Shown here: positions 1-6,419 of the stretch, one piece after another | How positions within the stretch are numbered: position 1 is the stretch's first letter | Layout of the letters: every line of letters starts with the position of its first letter | Source of the DNA: Myroides sp. | GTDB taxonomy: Bacteria > Bacteroidota > Bacteroidia > Flavobacteriales > Flavobacteriaceae | Length of the DNA: 10,181 bases | Direction of reading: 5' to 3' | Assembly: GCA_018384465.1 (NCBI GenBank) | Contig: JAHAYQ010000246.1 | Location: forward strand, 1-10,181 | Notes under the pieces: model-generated | What the model saw: the letters and a program-made list of their open reading frames with translations, nothing else | Database searches by the model: none | Told to the model about the DNA's origin: nothing | Made by a program: the position numbers and the translations under genes

Positions 1-37
1 AAAAAGAGCCCCTTAATTAAAAGAGGCTCCTTTTTTT
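1..37 (-). terminator. Rho-independent terminator at the end of the def-mazG gene group
   Basis: GAGCC (6-10) pairs with GGCTC (25-29). The stem extends inward through CTT/AAG (12-14 with 21-23) after one C-A mismatch, leaving an AATTAA loop. A-runs and T-runs flank the stem on both sides, so it could work in both directions. Read on the minus strand it follows directly on the stop codon of the small ORF at 36-155 and ends in a T-run, so it probably closes that transcript. What lies to the left of the window is unknown. Confidence 0.8.
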
Positions 38-155
38 ACATAAATTTTCCTAATAACCAATACAGAATAACAAAAACCACAATGGTTCCAAAACACCCGA
101 AGCCTGCTTTTTTGGCTCCCCATCCTGCTAATAAAGCTCTTAATAAATCTTTCAT
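36..155 (-). CDS. 39-residue single-pass membrane protein, conserved-type small hypothetical
   Basis: This short frame runs from ATG at 155 to TAA at 36-38 and encodes 39 residues. The N-terminal half is glycine- and lysine-containing (residues 1-20, with GWGAKKAGFG at 11-20). It is followed by a hydrophobic helix at about 22-36 (FGTIVVFVILYWLLG), which predicts one membrane span. An in-frame TGA lies three codons upstream of the ATG, so this is the only ATG that opens the frame. It begins 39 bases after the mazG stop on the same strand, and its own stop runs into a terminator hairpin, as expected for the last gene of a transcript. Its function is unknown. From memory, similar glycine-rich short membrane proteins occur in flavobacteria, but I cannot verify homologues here. 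Support is the composition, the placement and the terminator; no strong Shine-Dalgarno sequence is visible. Confidence 0.65.
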   Translation of the reverse strand: MKDLLRALLAGWGAKKAGFGCFGTIVVFVILYWLLGKFM

Positions 156-194
156 AGAATTTCATTTTTTTTATCTAAAATAGAAAAAAATCGG

Positions 195-974
195 TTACTT
201 TTCAAACTTTTTTACTTCATTCCAATAAATATCTAATTCTTTTAATGGTAATTCGCCTAATTGCTTATTATCTTTTTTAATAAGATGTTCCATAGCAGTA
301 AATCTATTAATAAACTTTTGATTGGTTTTATTTAGTGCTTCTTCTGGGTTGATATTGCAAAAACGAGCGTAATTAATCAATGCAAAAAGTACGTCGCCAA
401 ATTCTTGTTCTTGCTTTTCTTTATTATCAGATACGACTTCCTCTTTAAATTCTTGCAATTCTTCTTCTACCTTTGCCCAAACGTCTTCTTTGTGATCCCA
501 ATCAAACCCTACGCCTTTTACTTTATCTTGAATACGGAATGCTTTGACCATAGCCGGTAACGATTTGGGAACACCACCAAGCACCGATTTATTGCCTTCT
601 TTTAGTTTTAATTTTTCCCAATTTTCTTTTACCGTTTTTTCATCAGTAGCAATTGTATCACTATAAATATGCGGATGACGGTAAATAAGCTTGTCGCAAA
701 TTGCATTACACACGTCTGCAATATCAAAATGATTGGTTTCACTACCTATTTTTGAATAAAATACGATATGTAATAAAAGATCGCCTAATTCTTTTTTTAT
801 TTCAGGTAAATCATTTTCTGAAATAGCGTCATTTAGCTCGTACACCTCTTCAATAGTTAGGTGTTTTAAAGTTTGAAACGTTTGTTTTTTATCCCAAGGA
901 CACTTTTCGCGCAAATCGTCCATAATATCTAATAAGCGCTCAAATGCTTTTAATTGTTCTGCTCTGTTATTCAT
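195..974 (-). CDS. mazG: Nucleoside triphosphate pyrophosphohydrolase MazG
   Basis: MazG hydrolyses (d)NTPs to NMP and pyrophosphate in the cytoplasm and is thought to clear aberrant nucleotides. From the start chosen here it has 259 residues, close to the roughly 260 usual for the two-domain form. Domain 1 carries the metal-binding EExxE (42-46) and ExxD (62-65) pairs, followed by RHPH at 99-102. Domain 2 repeats the pattern with E171-E172-x-x-E175 and E191-x-x-D194, preceded by GFDW at 156-159. The frame stays open to an ATG at 1001, but that codon lies in the hairpin of the preceding gene's terminator and would add only nine hydrophobic residues. The ATG at 974 begins MNNRAEQLKAFERL, which fits the family N-terminus. 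It lies downstream of def and the DUF5606 gene, and a 39-residue ORF follows it. Confidence 0.95.
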   Translation of the reverse strand: MNNRAEQLKAFERLLDIMDDLREKCPWDKKQTFQTLKHLTIEEVYELNDAISENDLPEIKKELGDLLLHIVFYSKIGSETNHFDIADVCNAICDKLIYRHPHIYSDTIATDEKTVKENWEKLKLKEGNKSVLGGVPKSLPAMVKAFRIQDKVKGVGFDWDHKEDVWAKVEEELQEFKEEVVSDNKEKQEQEFGDVLFALINYARFCNINPEEALNKTNQKFINRFTAMEHLIKKDNKQLGELPLKELDIYWNEVKKFEK

Positions 975-979
975 AAAAG

Positions 980-987
980 TAAAGATA
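980..987 (-). promoter_or_regulatory. Possible -7 box for mazG (TATCTTTA)
   Basis: The minus strand reads TATCTTTA, one base from the Bacteroidota -7 consensus TAnnTTTG. It lies five bases before the mazG ATG and just after the upstream terminator. If used, transcription would start almost at the start codon. No clear -33 TTTG is visible, so this is a weak prediction. Confidence 0.35.
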
Positions 988-1014
988 AAAAAATCCGACA
1001 TTAAAGTCGGATTT
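987..1014 (-). terminator. Rho-independent terminator after the DUF5606 gene
   Basis: A perfect 9-bp stem, AAATCCGAC (991-999) with GTCGGATTT (1006-1014), closes a six-base loop. Read on the minus strand it begins five bases after the DUF5606 stop codon and runs into a T-run (993-987). This is a textbook intrinsic terminator lying between two co-directional genes, so mazG may need its own promoter or read-through. Confidence 0.85.
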
Positions 1015-1018
1015 AAAA

Positions 1019-1546
1019 TTATTCTGTGTCTTCAGTTTTTTTCTTTCTACCTCTTTTTGGTTTTTCAACCACTTCGGTTTCTTCTTCCACTACAACTGCT
1101 TCTTCTATAGCGGGCTCATTGTTAATTGTTACTGATCCTGTAGTAGTAACTGCTGGTGCTGTTAATGTTGCTATATAATTAGCTTGTTGCAAGATATTGT
1201 ACCAGTTAAGCACTTTTTTAATATCTGAAACATACACGCGGTCACGATCAAAATCAGGAATAACTTCACCAAAATAAGATAGTAATTCATCGTTAGCCGA
1301 TTTGTGATCCATTGCTGGACCGTTATTTTCTTTTTTTGCAATACGTGCAAAAACTTCGAACAATTTCAACTCATCAGTTTCTGTATAAATAGAAATTTCT
1401 GATAATAAACTTACATTGCTTCTTAAACCAACTGTTATTTTTTTACCATCGATTAAAGATTCTGCAATAAATCCTGATCTAGTTTGGATTTTTAATTCGT
1501 ATAATCCTGGTTTCCCAGATATAGCTAAAACTTTTTCTACGCTCAT
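1019..1546 (-). CDS. DUF5606 domain-containing protein
   Basis: A 175-residue protein of unknown function. I recognise it as the Bacteroidota family DUF5606 by its N-terminus (MSVEKVLAISGKPGLYELK) and its place between def and mazG, an arrangement I recall as common in flavobacteria. Residues 1-125 look like a folded mixed alpha/beta domain, with YFGEVIPDFDRDRVY at 91-105 and an SDIKKVLNWYNIL segment at 107-119. From about 126 the chain becomes low-complexity: Thr/Ala/Val-rich, then strongly acidic (148-161), then a basic cluster KPKRGRKKK (162-170), then a short acidic end. The basic cluster resembles an AT-hook or another nucleic-acid-contacting tail, but that is inference. The ORF starts 54 bases after the def stop, and a strong terminator follows. 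No signal peptide or membrane span is visible, so it is probably cytoplasmic. Confidence 0.88.
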   Translation of the reverse strand: MSVEKVLAISGKPGLYELKIQTRSGFIAESLIDGKKITVGLRSNVSLLSEISIYTETDELKLFEVFARIAKKENNGPAMDHKSANDELLSYFGEVIPDFDRDRVYVSDIKKVLNWYNILQQANYIATLTAPAVTTTGSVTINNEPAIEEAVVVEEETEVVEKPKRGRKKKTEDTE

Positions 1547-1600
1547 TACTTTATTTTTTTCAAGGTCACAAATATCATAATTTGAATTTAATATCCAAAA

Positions 1601-2188
1601 TTATCTACCTTTTTTGTTGATAAATTTCATTCTATAATCAGAAAATACTTTTCCTTCCATAATATTTTGTAAACGTTTGGCGTTTAGTTTCTTTTTTAAG
1701 CTCGATATTTTATCGGTAAACAAAACACCTTCAATATGATCGTATTCGTGTTGAATTACTCTGGCAGCATATCCAGAAAATTCTTTTACATGTTTTGTAA
1801 AATTTTCGTCATAATATTCTATGGTGATATTTGGTTTACGGTAAACATCTTCTCGAACTCCCGGAATACTTAAACATCCTTCGTTAAAAGCCCATTCTTC
1901 GCCTTCTTCTTTCAAAATTTTTGCATTGATAAAGGTACAATTAAAATCTGCCAAAAAAGTTCGTTCTTCCTTAGACAGGTCTTCATCTTCACCAAATGGT
2001 TTGGTATCAACAACAAACAAACGGATAGGTAGCCCAATTTGCGGTGCAGCCAAACCTACGCCATAAGCATTGTTCATGGTTTCGTACATATTATCTATAA
2101 GCTCTTGTAACTGCGGATAATCTTTGGTGATTTCTTCGCATTCTTTACGTAAAACTGGATCGCCGTAACCTACAATAGGTAAAATCAT
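1601..2188 (-). CDS. def: Peptide deformylase
   Basis: Removes the N-formyl group from the initiator methionine of nascent proteins at the ribosome, using a bound metal ion. All three family motifs are intact in the 195-residue product: GVGLAAPQIG (43-52), EGCLS (103-107, metal ligand Cys105) and HEYDH (147-151, ligands His147 and His151, catalytic Glu148). The length matches the usual Bacteroidota enzyme of about 190-200 residues. The start at 2188 gives MILPIVGYGDPVLR, the expected family N-terminus. It is the first gene of a minus-strand group that continues with DUF5606, mazG and a small ORF. A Bacteroidota -7 box lies 24 bases upstream, and the gene is divergent from the FUSC gene. Confidence 0.97.
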   Translation of the reverse strand: MILPIVGYGDPVLRKECEEITKDYPQLQELIDNMYETMNNAYGVGLAAPQIGLPIRLFVVDTKPFGEDEDLSKEERTFLADFNCTFINAKILKEEGEEWAFNEGCLSIPGVREDVYRKPNITIEYYDENFTKHVKEFSGYAARVIQHEYDHIEGVLFTDKISSLKKKLNAKRLQNIMEGKVFSDYRMKFINKKGR

Positions 2189-2212
2189 TTCTTTGTTTTT
2201 AAAATATTATGG

Positions 2213-2220
2213 CAAATTTA
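2213..2220 (-). promoter_or_regulatory. -7 promoter box of def (TAAATTTG)
   Basis: On the minus strand, TAAATTTG matches the Bacteroidota sigma-A -7 consensus TAnnTTTG exactly and lies 24 bases before the def ATG. The surrounding ATTTCGTAAATTTGC is identical over 15 bases to the region upstream of the ABC-F gene (around 6192-6206). No clean -33 TTTG is seen at the usual spacing. Confidence 0.6.
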
Positions 2221-2302
2221 CGAAATATAGTAAAAGTAGCCGCTAATTAATTAACTTTAATGTTTGTTTAAGAAAGGAACTTTTTAATTGGTTTTCGGTA
2301 GC

Positions 2303-4501
2303 ATGTTTAATAAACTTATTTTAAAATTTGGTGACAATCAGTTTTATAACGCTCTTAAAGTGACGTTTACAGCTATTGTTTCATTTTTTATTTTTTACAA
2401 TCCTAATGATTTTTCTATTGCCTTTACAATTACTTTAGGCGCTTTGTTATGCGCACCTATTGATATATCGAGCAATTTTAAACATAAAGTAATAGGTTTA
2501 CTGTTAGTGGCGTTTTTGATTCCGCTTATTTCTTTAACACTTACTTATACGTATGCGTTCCCGCTTATATTCACAGTGTTATTTTGTTTGTTGGTATTCT
2601 TTTCTGCTTTAATTTCATTGTACGGTCATCGCGCAAATCTTATGTCGTTCACGCTTTTGTTAACCATTAGTCTTTCGTTTATACACCATGACAAACCCGA
2701 AATTTTAGTTAGCAATTGTTTGTATTTATTAACAGGTGGCTTATTTTACACCTTAGCTTCGGTCTTATTTTACTTTATTAAGCCCAACAGGTATATTAAT
2801 TTAGAGGTTGCCGACTGTATTGAAATGACGAGTGATTACTTAAAATTAAGAGCTCAACTATGGAATGAAGATGCAGATCGAGAAAAAATAAACCGACAAA
2901 TGTTAGAAAAGCAAATTAGAATTAATGAGCTGCACGAACACATCAGAGAATATTTGGTCTATAATAAAGCACGTACAATTAATTCTAACAACAATAGAAA
3001 GCTTTTAATTGCACTCACTTCGTTGGTTGAAATATTAGAGTTGTCTATGGCAAATGCGTTTAATCATCAAGAGTTTATCGATTTTTTCAAAAAAGATCCA
3101 TCGGTATTAAAAGAGTATAAACAACTTGCCGAAAATTTTGCCGTTTCATTAAATCATTTGGCTGTTAATATTAAATCGAGTAAAAAGCACCATTCTAAAG
3201 TAAGTTTAACAACTGATTTTAAGCAACTAAGAAAAAAAATAGATCTATTTTTACAGCAGGAAGATATACCCGCCTATCATGAAAAAAGTATGATGATTAG
3301 TAACCTTTTGTTTTATGCCGATAAACAAGTAGAAAAAATTAAAGGTTTGGAACGAGTGTATAAAGAACGCGTAAATGCAGATGAATTACGAGGAAAATAC
3401 AAAGATTTAGAAAAGTTTTTTACACCAGAGCATTATCGCTTAAAAACATTGACCGATCATTTAAACTTTAAATCCTCCACCTTTAGATATGCTTTAAGAT
3501 TAACATTAACCATGCTTACCGGTTTATTGGTTGGTAAATTTTTTGAATTTGAAAATGCCTATTGGATTCTGCTAACTATTGTGGTAATAATGCGCCCGGG
3601 TTATGGTTTAACCAAACAGCGATCTACCCATAGAGTAGTAGGAACCGTAATTGGCGGTATTTTAGGAATTGTTGCCTTAATAGTAATTGATAGCAATATA
3701 GTTTTAAGCATACTTGCTATTGTTTCTATGCTTATGGGCTATTGGCTTTCGGGTATAGATTACAAAGTTGGAGTAACATTTGTAACCTTTTATGTAATTT
3801 TGATTTATGGATTACTAACAAATGATGCTGAGTCGCATTTAGTTTATCGCATTTTAGATACAGCAATTGGAGCCGTTTTGGCTTATTTGGCAACTCGGTT
3901 TGTTTGGCCAAGTTGGGAGTTGCATTCAGTGAACACCTACTTAGAAAAATCGTTACGTGCCATTCAGTTTTACATTATAGAAGTAAAATATTATTACATA
4001 AAAAAAGGCGAACCTACCACAGCTTATAAGTTAGCTCGGAAAAATGCTTTTATCGAAGTTGGTAACTTAATGGCAAGTTTTCAACGATTAATTCAAGAAC
4101 CGAAAAACAAACAATTAAATCGGGCAGAATTATACGAACTAACTGTTTTAAGCCAAACATTAGTTTCATCTGCAGCAAGCATTGGTACATACATTCAGTT
4201 TCAAAACACTACCGAAGCTTCAAAAGCTTTTAAATTAGTGATGGATTATATTAATAACAATTTAAGTCAAGCTTTACACCATTTAGATTTTGATGCAGAA
4301 ATAACGTCTGATACCGAGGAGGATTTTCAGGTGAGTATTGGTCAACTTAAAACGATTAGAAGACAAGAAATTGAAACGATGGATTTAGATGATACTCAAA
4401 AAATTCAGAAATTAGAAGAATCACAACTAATTATCGATCAACTTATTTGGATGAGTAACTTATCAGAAAAAATTGAAAAGTTAACTTTAAAGATGAAGTA
4501 A
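2303..4501 (+). CDS. FUSC family (YccS-type) inner-membrane protein
   Basis: A large membrane protein of 732 residues from the ATG at 2303, built as two halves. An N-terminal hydrophobic block (about 19-160, some six helices) is followed by a long soluble helical region (about 165-390). A second hydrophobic block (about 393-540) begins with FRYALRLTLTM and contains the family's YWILLTIVVIMRPGY, a THRVVGTVIGG segment and a late RILDTAIGAVLAYL segment. A soluble helical tail completes it. This layout matches FUSC/YccS proteins, related to fusaric-acid-resistance and aromatic-acid efflux pumps; substrates of the Bacteroidota members are unknown. A TTG at 2288, directly after an in-frame TAA and eight bases downstream of AAAGGAA, is an alternative start adding five residues. 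I prefer the ATG because MFNKL...FYNALKVT resembles family N-termini. It is transcribed singly, and a terminator follows. Confidence 0.9.
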   Translation: MFNKLILKFGDNQFYNALKVTFTAIVSFFIFYNPNDFSIAFTITLGALLCAPIDISSNFKHKVIGLLLVAFLIPLISLTLTYTYAFPLIFTVLFCLLVFFSALISLYGHRANLMSFTLLLTISLSFIHHDKPEILVSNCLYLLTGGLFYTLASVLFYFIKPNRYINLEVADCIEMTSDYLKLRAQLWNEDADREKINRQMLEKQIRINELHEHIREYLVYNKARTINSNNNRKLLIALTSLVEILELSMANAFNHQEFIDFFKKDPSVLKEYKQLAENFAVSLNHLAVNIKSSKKHHSKVSLTTDFKQLRKKIDLFLQQEDIPAYHEKSMMISNLLFYADKQVEKIKGLERVYKERVNADELRGKYKDLEKFFTPEHYRLKTLTDHLNFKSSTFRYALRLTLTMLTGLLVGKFFEFENAYWILLTIVVIMRPGYGLTKQRSTHRVVGTVIGGILGIVALIVIDSNIVLSILAIVSMLMGYWLSGIDYKVGVTFVTFYVILIYGLLTNDAESHLVYRILDTAIGAVLAYLATRFVWPSWELHSVNTYLEKSLRAIQFYIIEVKYYYIKKGEPTTAYKLARKNAFIEVGNLMASFQRLIQEPKNKQLNRAELYELTVLSQTLVSSAASIGTYIQFQNTTEASKAFKLVMDYINNNLSQALHHLDFDAEITSDTEEDFQVSIGQLKTIRRQEIETMDLDDTQKIQKLEESQLIIDQLIWMSNLSEKIEKLTLKMK

Positions 4502-4502
4502 T

Positions 4503-4535
4503 AAAAAAGTCGTTTCTAATTGAAACGACTTTTTT
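4503..4535. terminator. Bidirectional terminator between the convergent FUSC and ABC-F genes
   Basis: A perfect 14-bp inverted repeat (4503-4516 with 4522-4535) around a five-base loop. The core is GTCGTTTC/GAAACGAC, flanked by A6 on one side and T6 on the other. It starts one base after the FUSC stop codon and lies 20 bases beyond the ABC-F stop on the other strand, so it suits termination of both genes. Confidence 0.93.
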
Positions 4536-4555
4536 ACATTAAAATATTTGTACTA

Positions 4556-6172
4556 TTAAGAATACATTTTGTTACGTAATTCTTTAATTTTTGGATCGTC
4601 TAAATATTCGTCAAATGTCATGTAACGGTCAATAACTCCGTTTGGTGTTAATTCCAAAATACGGTTACCAACTGTTTGTGCAAACTCGTGATCGTGTGTT
4701 GTAAACAATACCGAACCTTTAAAGTTTTTTAGCGAGTTGTTAAATGCAGTGATCGATTCTAAGTCTAAGTGGTTGGTAGGCTCATCTAACATCAATACAT
4801 TGGCACGTAGCATCATCATACGCGATAACATACAGCGTACTTTTTCACCACCTGATAATACCGAACCTTTTTTCAAGGCTTCTTCGCCCGAAAAAATCAT
4901 TTTACCTAAGAATCCACGTACATAAACCTCATCGCGTTCTTCTTCGGTTTTAGCCCATTGACGCAACCAATCAACCAAAGTTAAATCTTCGGTAAAAAAG
5001 CTATGGTTATCTGCAGGTAAATAAGATTGTGTGGTTGTAATACCCCATTCAAACGTTCCGGCATCTGCTTTTAAATTATCGTTCAAGATCTCGTAAAAAG
5101 CGGTAGTTGCACGAGAATCTTTTGAGAAAACAACAATTTTATCGCCTTTTGCCATGTTAAAATCAACATCTTTAAAAAGAATGTCTCCATCAACAGAAGC
5201 ACTTAACCCTTTTATATTTAAAATTTGATCACCTGCTTCACGCTCTTGTTCAAAAATAATAGCAGGGTAACGACGTGAAGATGGTTTAATTTCATTCACA
5301 TTCAACTTTTCGATCATTTTTTTACGTGATGTTGCTTGTTTTGATTTAGCAACGTTAGCAGAAAATCGACGAATAAATTCTTCTAATTCGGCTTTTTTCT
5401 CTTCTGCTTTCTTGTTTTGCTGTGCACGTTGTTTAGCAGCTAATTGCGAAGATTCGTACCAGAAAGTATAGTTTCCTGAAAAATGATTGATTTTACCAAA
5501 GTCGATATCCGAAATATGCGTACAAACGGCATCTAAAAAGTGACGGTCGTGCGATACAACTAACACCGTGTTTTCATAATTAGCCAAGAAATTTTCTAAC
5601 CAACCAATGGTTTCAAAATCCAAATCGTTGGTAGGCTCATCCATTACTAACACATCAGGATTACCAAATAATGCTTGCGCCAATAATACCCTAACTTTCA
5701 ATTTTGGCTCAACTTCTGCCATTAAGGTATAGTGTAAATCTTCAGAAATTCCTAAGTTCGATAACATAGAAGCTGCATCAGAATCGGCATTCCAACCATT
5801 CATTTCATCAAACTGCAATTGCAATTCACCTATTCGGTCGGCATTTTCATCAGAATAATCGGCATATAGATCGTCCATTTCTTTCTTAACGGCAAACAAC
5901 ACTTTATTACCCATTAATACGGTTTCTAATACCGTATGCTCATCAAACATATTGTGGTTTTGGTTTAATACCGACATACGTTTTCCGGGTTCTAGAATAA
6001 CATGTCCTGATGTTGGATCGATATCACCAGCAATTATCTTTAAAAAAGTGGATTTTCCGGCTCCGTTCGCACCAATAATTCCATAGCAGTTGCCTTGAGT
6101 AAATGTAGCATTTACTTCGTCGAACAATATACGTTTTCCAAATTGTACAGATAAATTTGAAACTGTTAACAT
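4556..6172 (-). CDS. ABC-F family ATPase, YbiT-like, with one degenerate ATP site
   Basis: A cytoplasmic protein with two ATPase domains and no membrane part. ABC-F proteins bind the ribosomal E site and rescue or regulate stalled translation. At 538 residues its order and linker fit the YbiT subgroup, notably RFSANVAKSKQATSRKK at 269-285. NBD1 has Walker A GANGAGKS (34-41), an arm segment at about 85-130, Walker B VLVMDEP (174-180) and H208. The inter-domain linker (about 240-300) is charged and helical. NBD2 has an intact signature LSGGEK (439-444), Walker B with D463/E464 and H493. Two motifs are missing. The NBD2 Walker A reads SKDSRATT (350-357), without the Lys or any glycine, and the NBD1 signature region reads EVEPKLK (153-159). 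These two motifs would face each other in the same composite site. It has its own -7 box and shares a terminator with the FUSC gene. Confidence 0.93.
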   Translation of the reverse strand: MLTVSNLSVQFGKRILFDEVNATFTQGNCYGIIGANGAGKSTFLKIIAGDIDPTSGHVILEPGKRMSVLNQNHNMFDEHTVLETVLMGNKVLFAVKKEMDDLYADYSDENADRIGELQLQFDEMNGWNADSDAASMLSNLGISEDLHYTLMAEVEPKLKVRVLLAQALFGNPDVLVMDEPTNDLDFETIGWLENFLANYENTVLVVSHDRHFLDAVCTHISDIDFGKINHFSGNYTFWYESSQLAAKQRAQQNKKAEEKKAELEEFIRRFSANVAKSKQATSRKKMIEKLNVNEIKPSSRRYPAIIFEQEREAGDQILNIKGLSASVDGDILFKDVDFNMAKGDKIVVFSKDSRATTAFYEILNDNLKADAGTFEWGITTTQSYLPADNHSFFTEDLTLVDWLRQWAKTEEERDEVYVRGFLGKMIFSGEEALKKGSVLSGGEKVRCMLSRMMMLRANVLMLDEPTNHLDLESITAFNNSLKNFKGSVLFTTHDHEFAQTVGNRILELTPNGVIDRYMTFDEYLDDPKIKELRNKMYS

Positions 6173-6192
6173 ACTTAAATAATTTTAATCTG

Positions 6193-6200
6193 CAAATTTA
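6193..6200 (-). promoter_or_regulatory. -7 promoter box of the ABC-F gene (TAAATTTG)
   Basis: An exact match to the Bacteroidota -7 consensus on the minus strand, 20 bases before the ATG at 6172. It is embedded in the same 15-base context (ATTTCGTAAATTTGC) as the def promoter box, supporting a shared housekeeping promoter type. The -33 element is not clear. Confidence 0.6.
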
Positions 6201-6406
6201 CGAAATTATATCCGATAATCAGTTTATTATCTATTAAGAGATCTAAATATGAATTAGTAAATTCAACTTATAAATTTTTCTCTTTTCTAAGTTGGTCGAT
6301 CTAACACAAAAAACGCAACATAATGATTTTTATTTATTTGTAGGATTTTTCTTAAAAAAATATTAAATTTAACGTTATATTTAACAATCCTAAAAGCTTG
6401 AAGCCT

Positions 6407-6414
6407 TAATTTTG
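6407..6414 (+). promoter_or_regulatory. -7 promoter box of the DUF2520-KdsC-UbiA-Maf-MscS operon (TAATTTTG)
   Basis: An exact match to TAnnTTTG, ending five bases before the ATG at 6420. With a box centred near -7, transcription would begin around 6417-6419, giving a leader of a few bases or none. No -33 TTTG is seen at the usual distance. Confidence 0.45.
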
Positions 6415-6419
6415 ATACC

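Larger units (their letters stand above)
6173..6419. other. Divergent intergenic region between the ABC-F and DUF2520 genes
   Basis: These 247 AT-rich bases hold no convincing gene. A minus-strand -7 box (6193-6200) serves ABC-F, and a plus-strand one (6407-6414) probably serves the DUF2520 operon. A 7-bp inverted repeat with a 17-base loop (CAACTTA at 6264-6270, TAAGTTG at 6288-6294) and a repeated ATTTAAC (6367-6373 and 6379-6385, 12-base period) are also visible. Both are too weak in AT-rich DNA to assign a role. Confidence 0.6.

Noticed and set aside
975..1001. Nine-residue N-terminal extension of MazG from ATG 1001
   Set aside because: The codon lies in a terminator hairpin and the extension is T-run-derived (Phe/Ile-rich) and unlike MazG N-termini.
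1596..1603. TAATTTTG on the minus strand as a promoter for the DUF5606 gene
   Set aside because: It matches the -7 consensus but overlaps the def stop codon, lies about 50 bases from the start and lacks a -33 element; read-through from def is simpler.
4737..4925. Plus-strand open frame of 62 codons
   Set aside because: Lies wholly antisense to the second ATPase domain of the ABC-F gene, with no recognisable domain; a coding shadow.
6264..6294. CAACTTA/TAAGTTG hairpin as terminator or riboswitch
   Set aside because: Only seven base pairs with a 17-base AT-rich loop, no T-run, and no recognisable riboswitch core.
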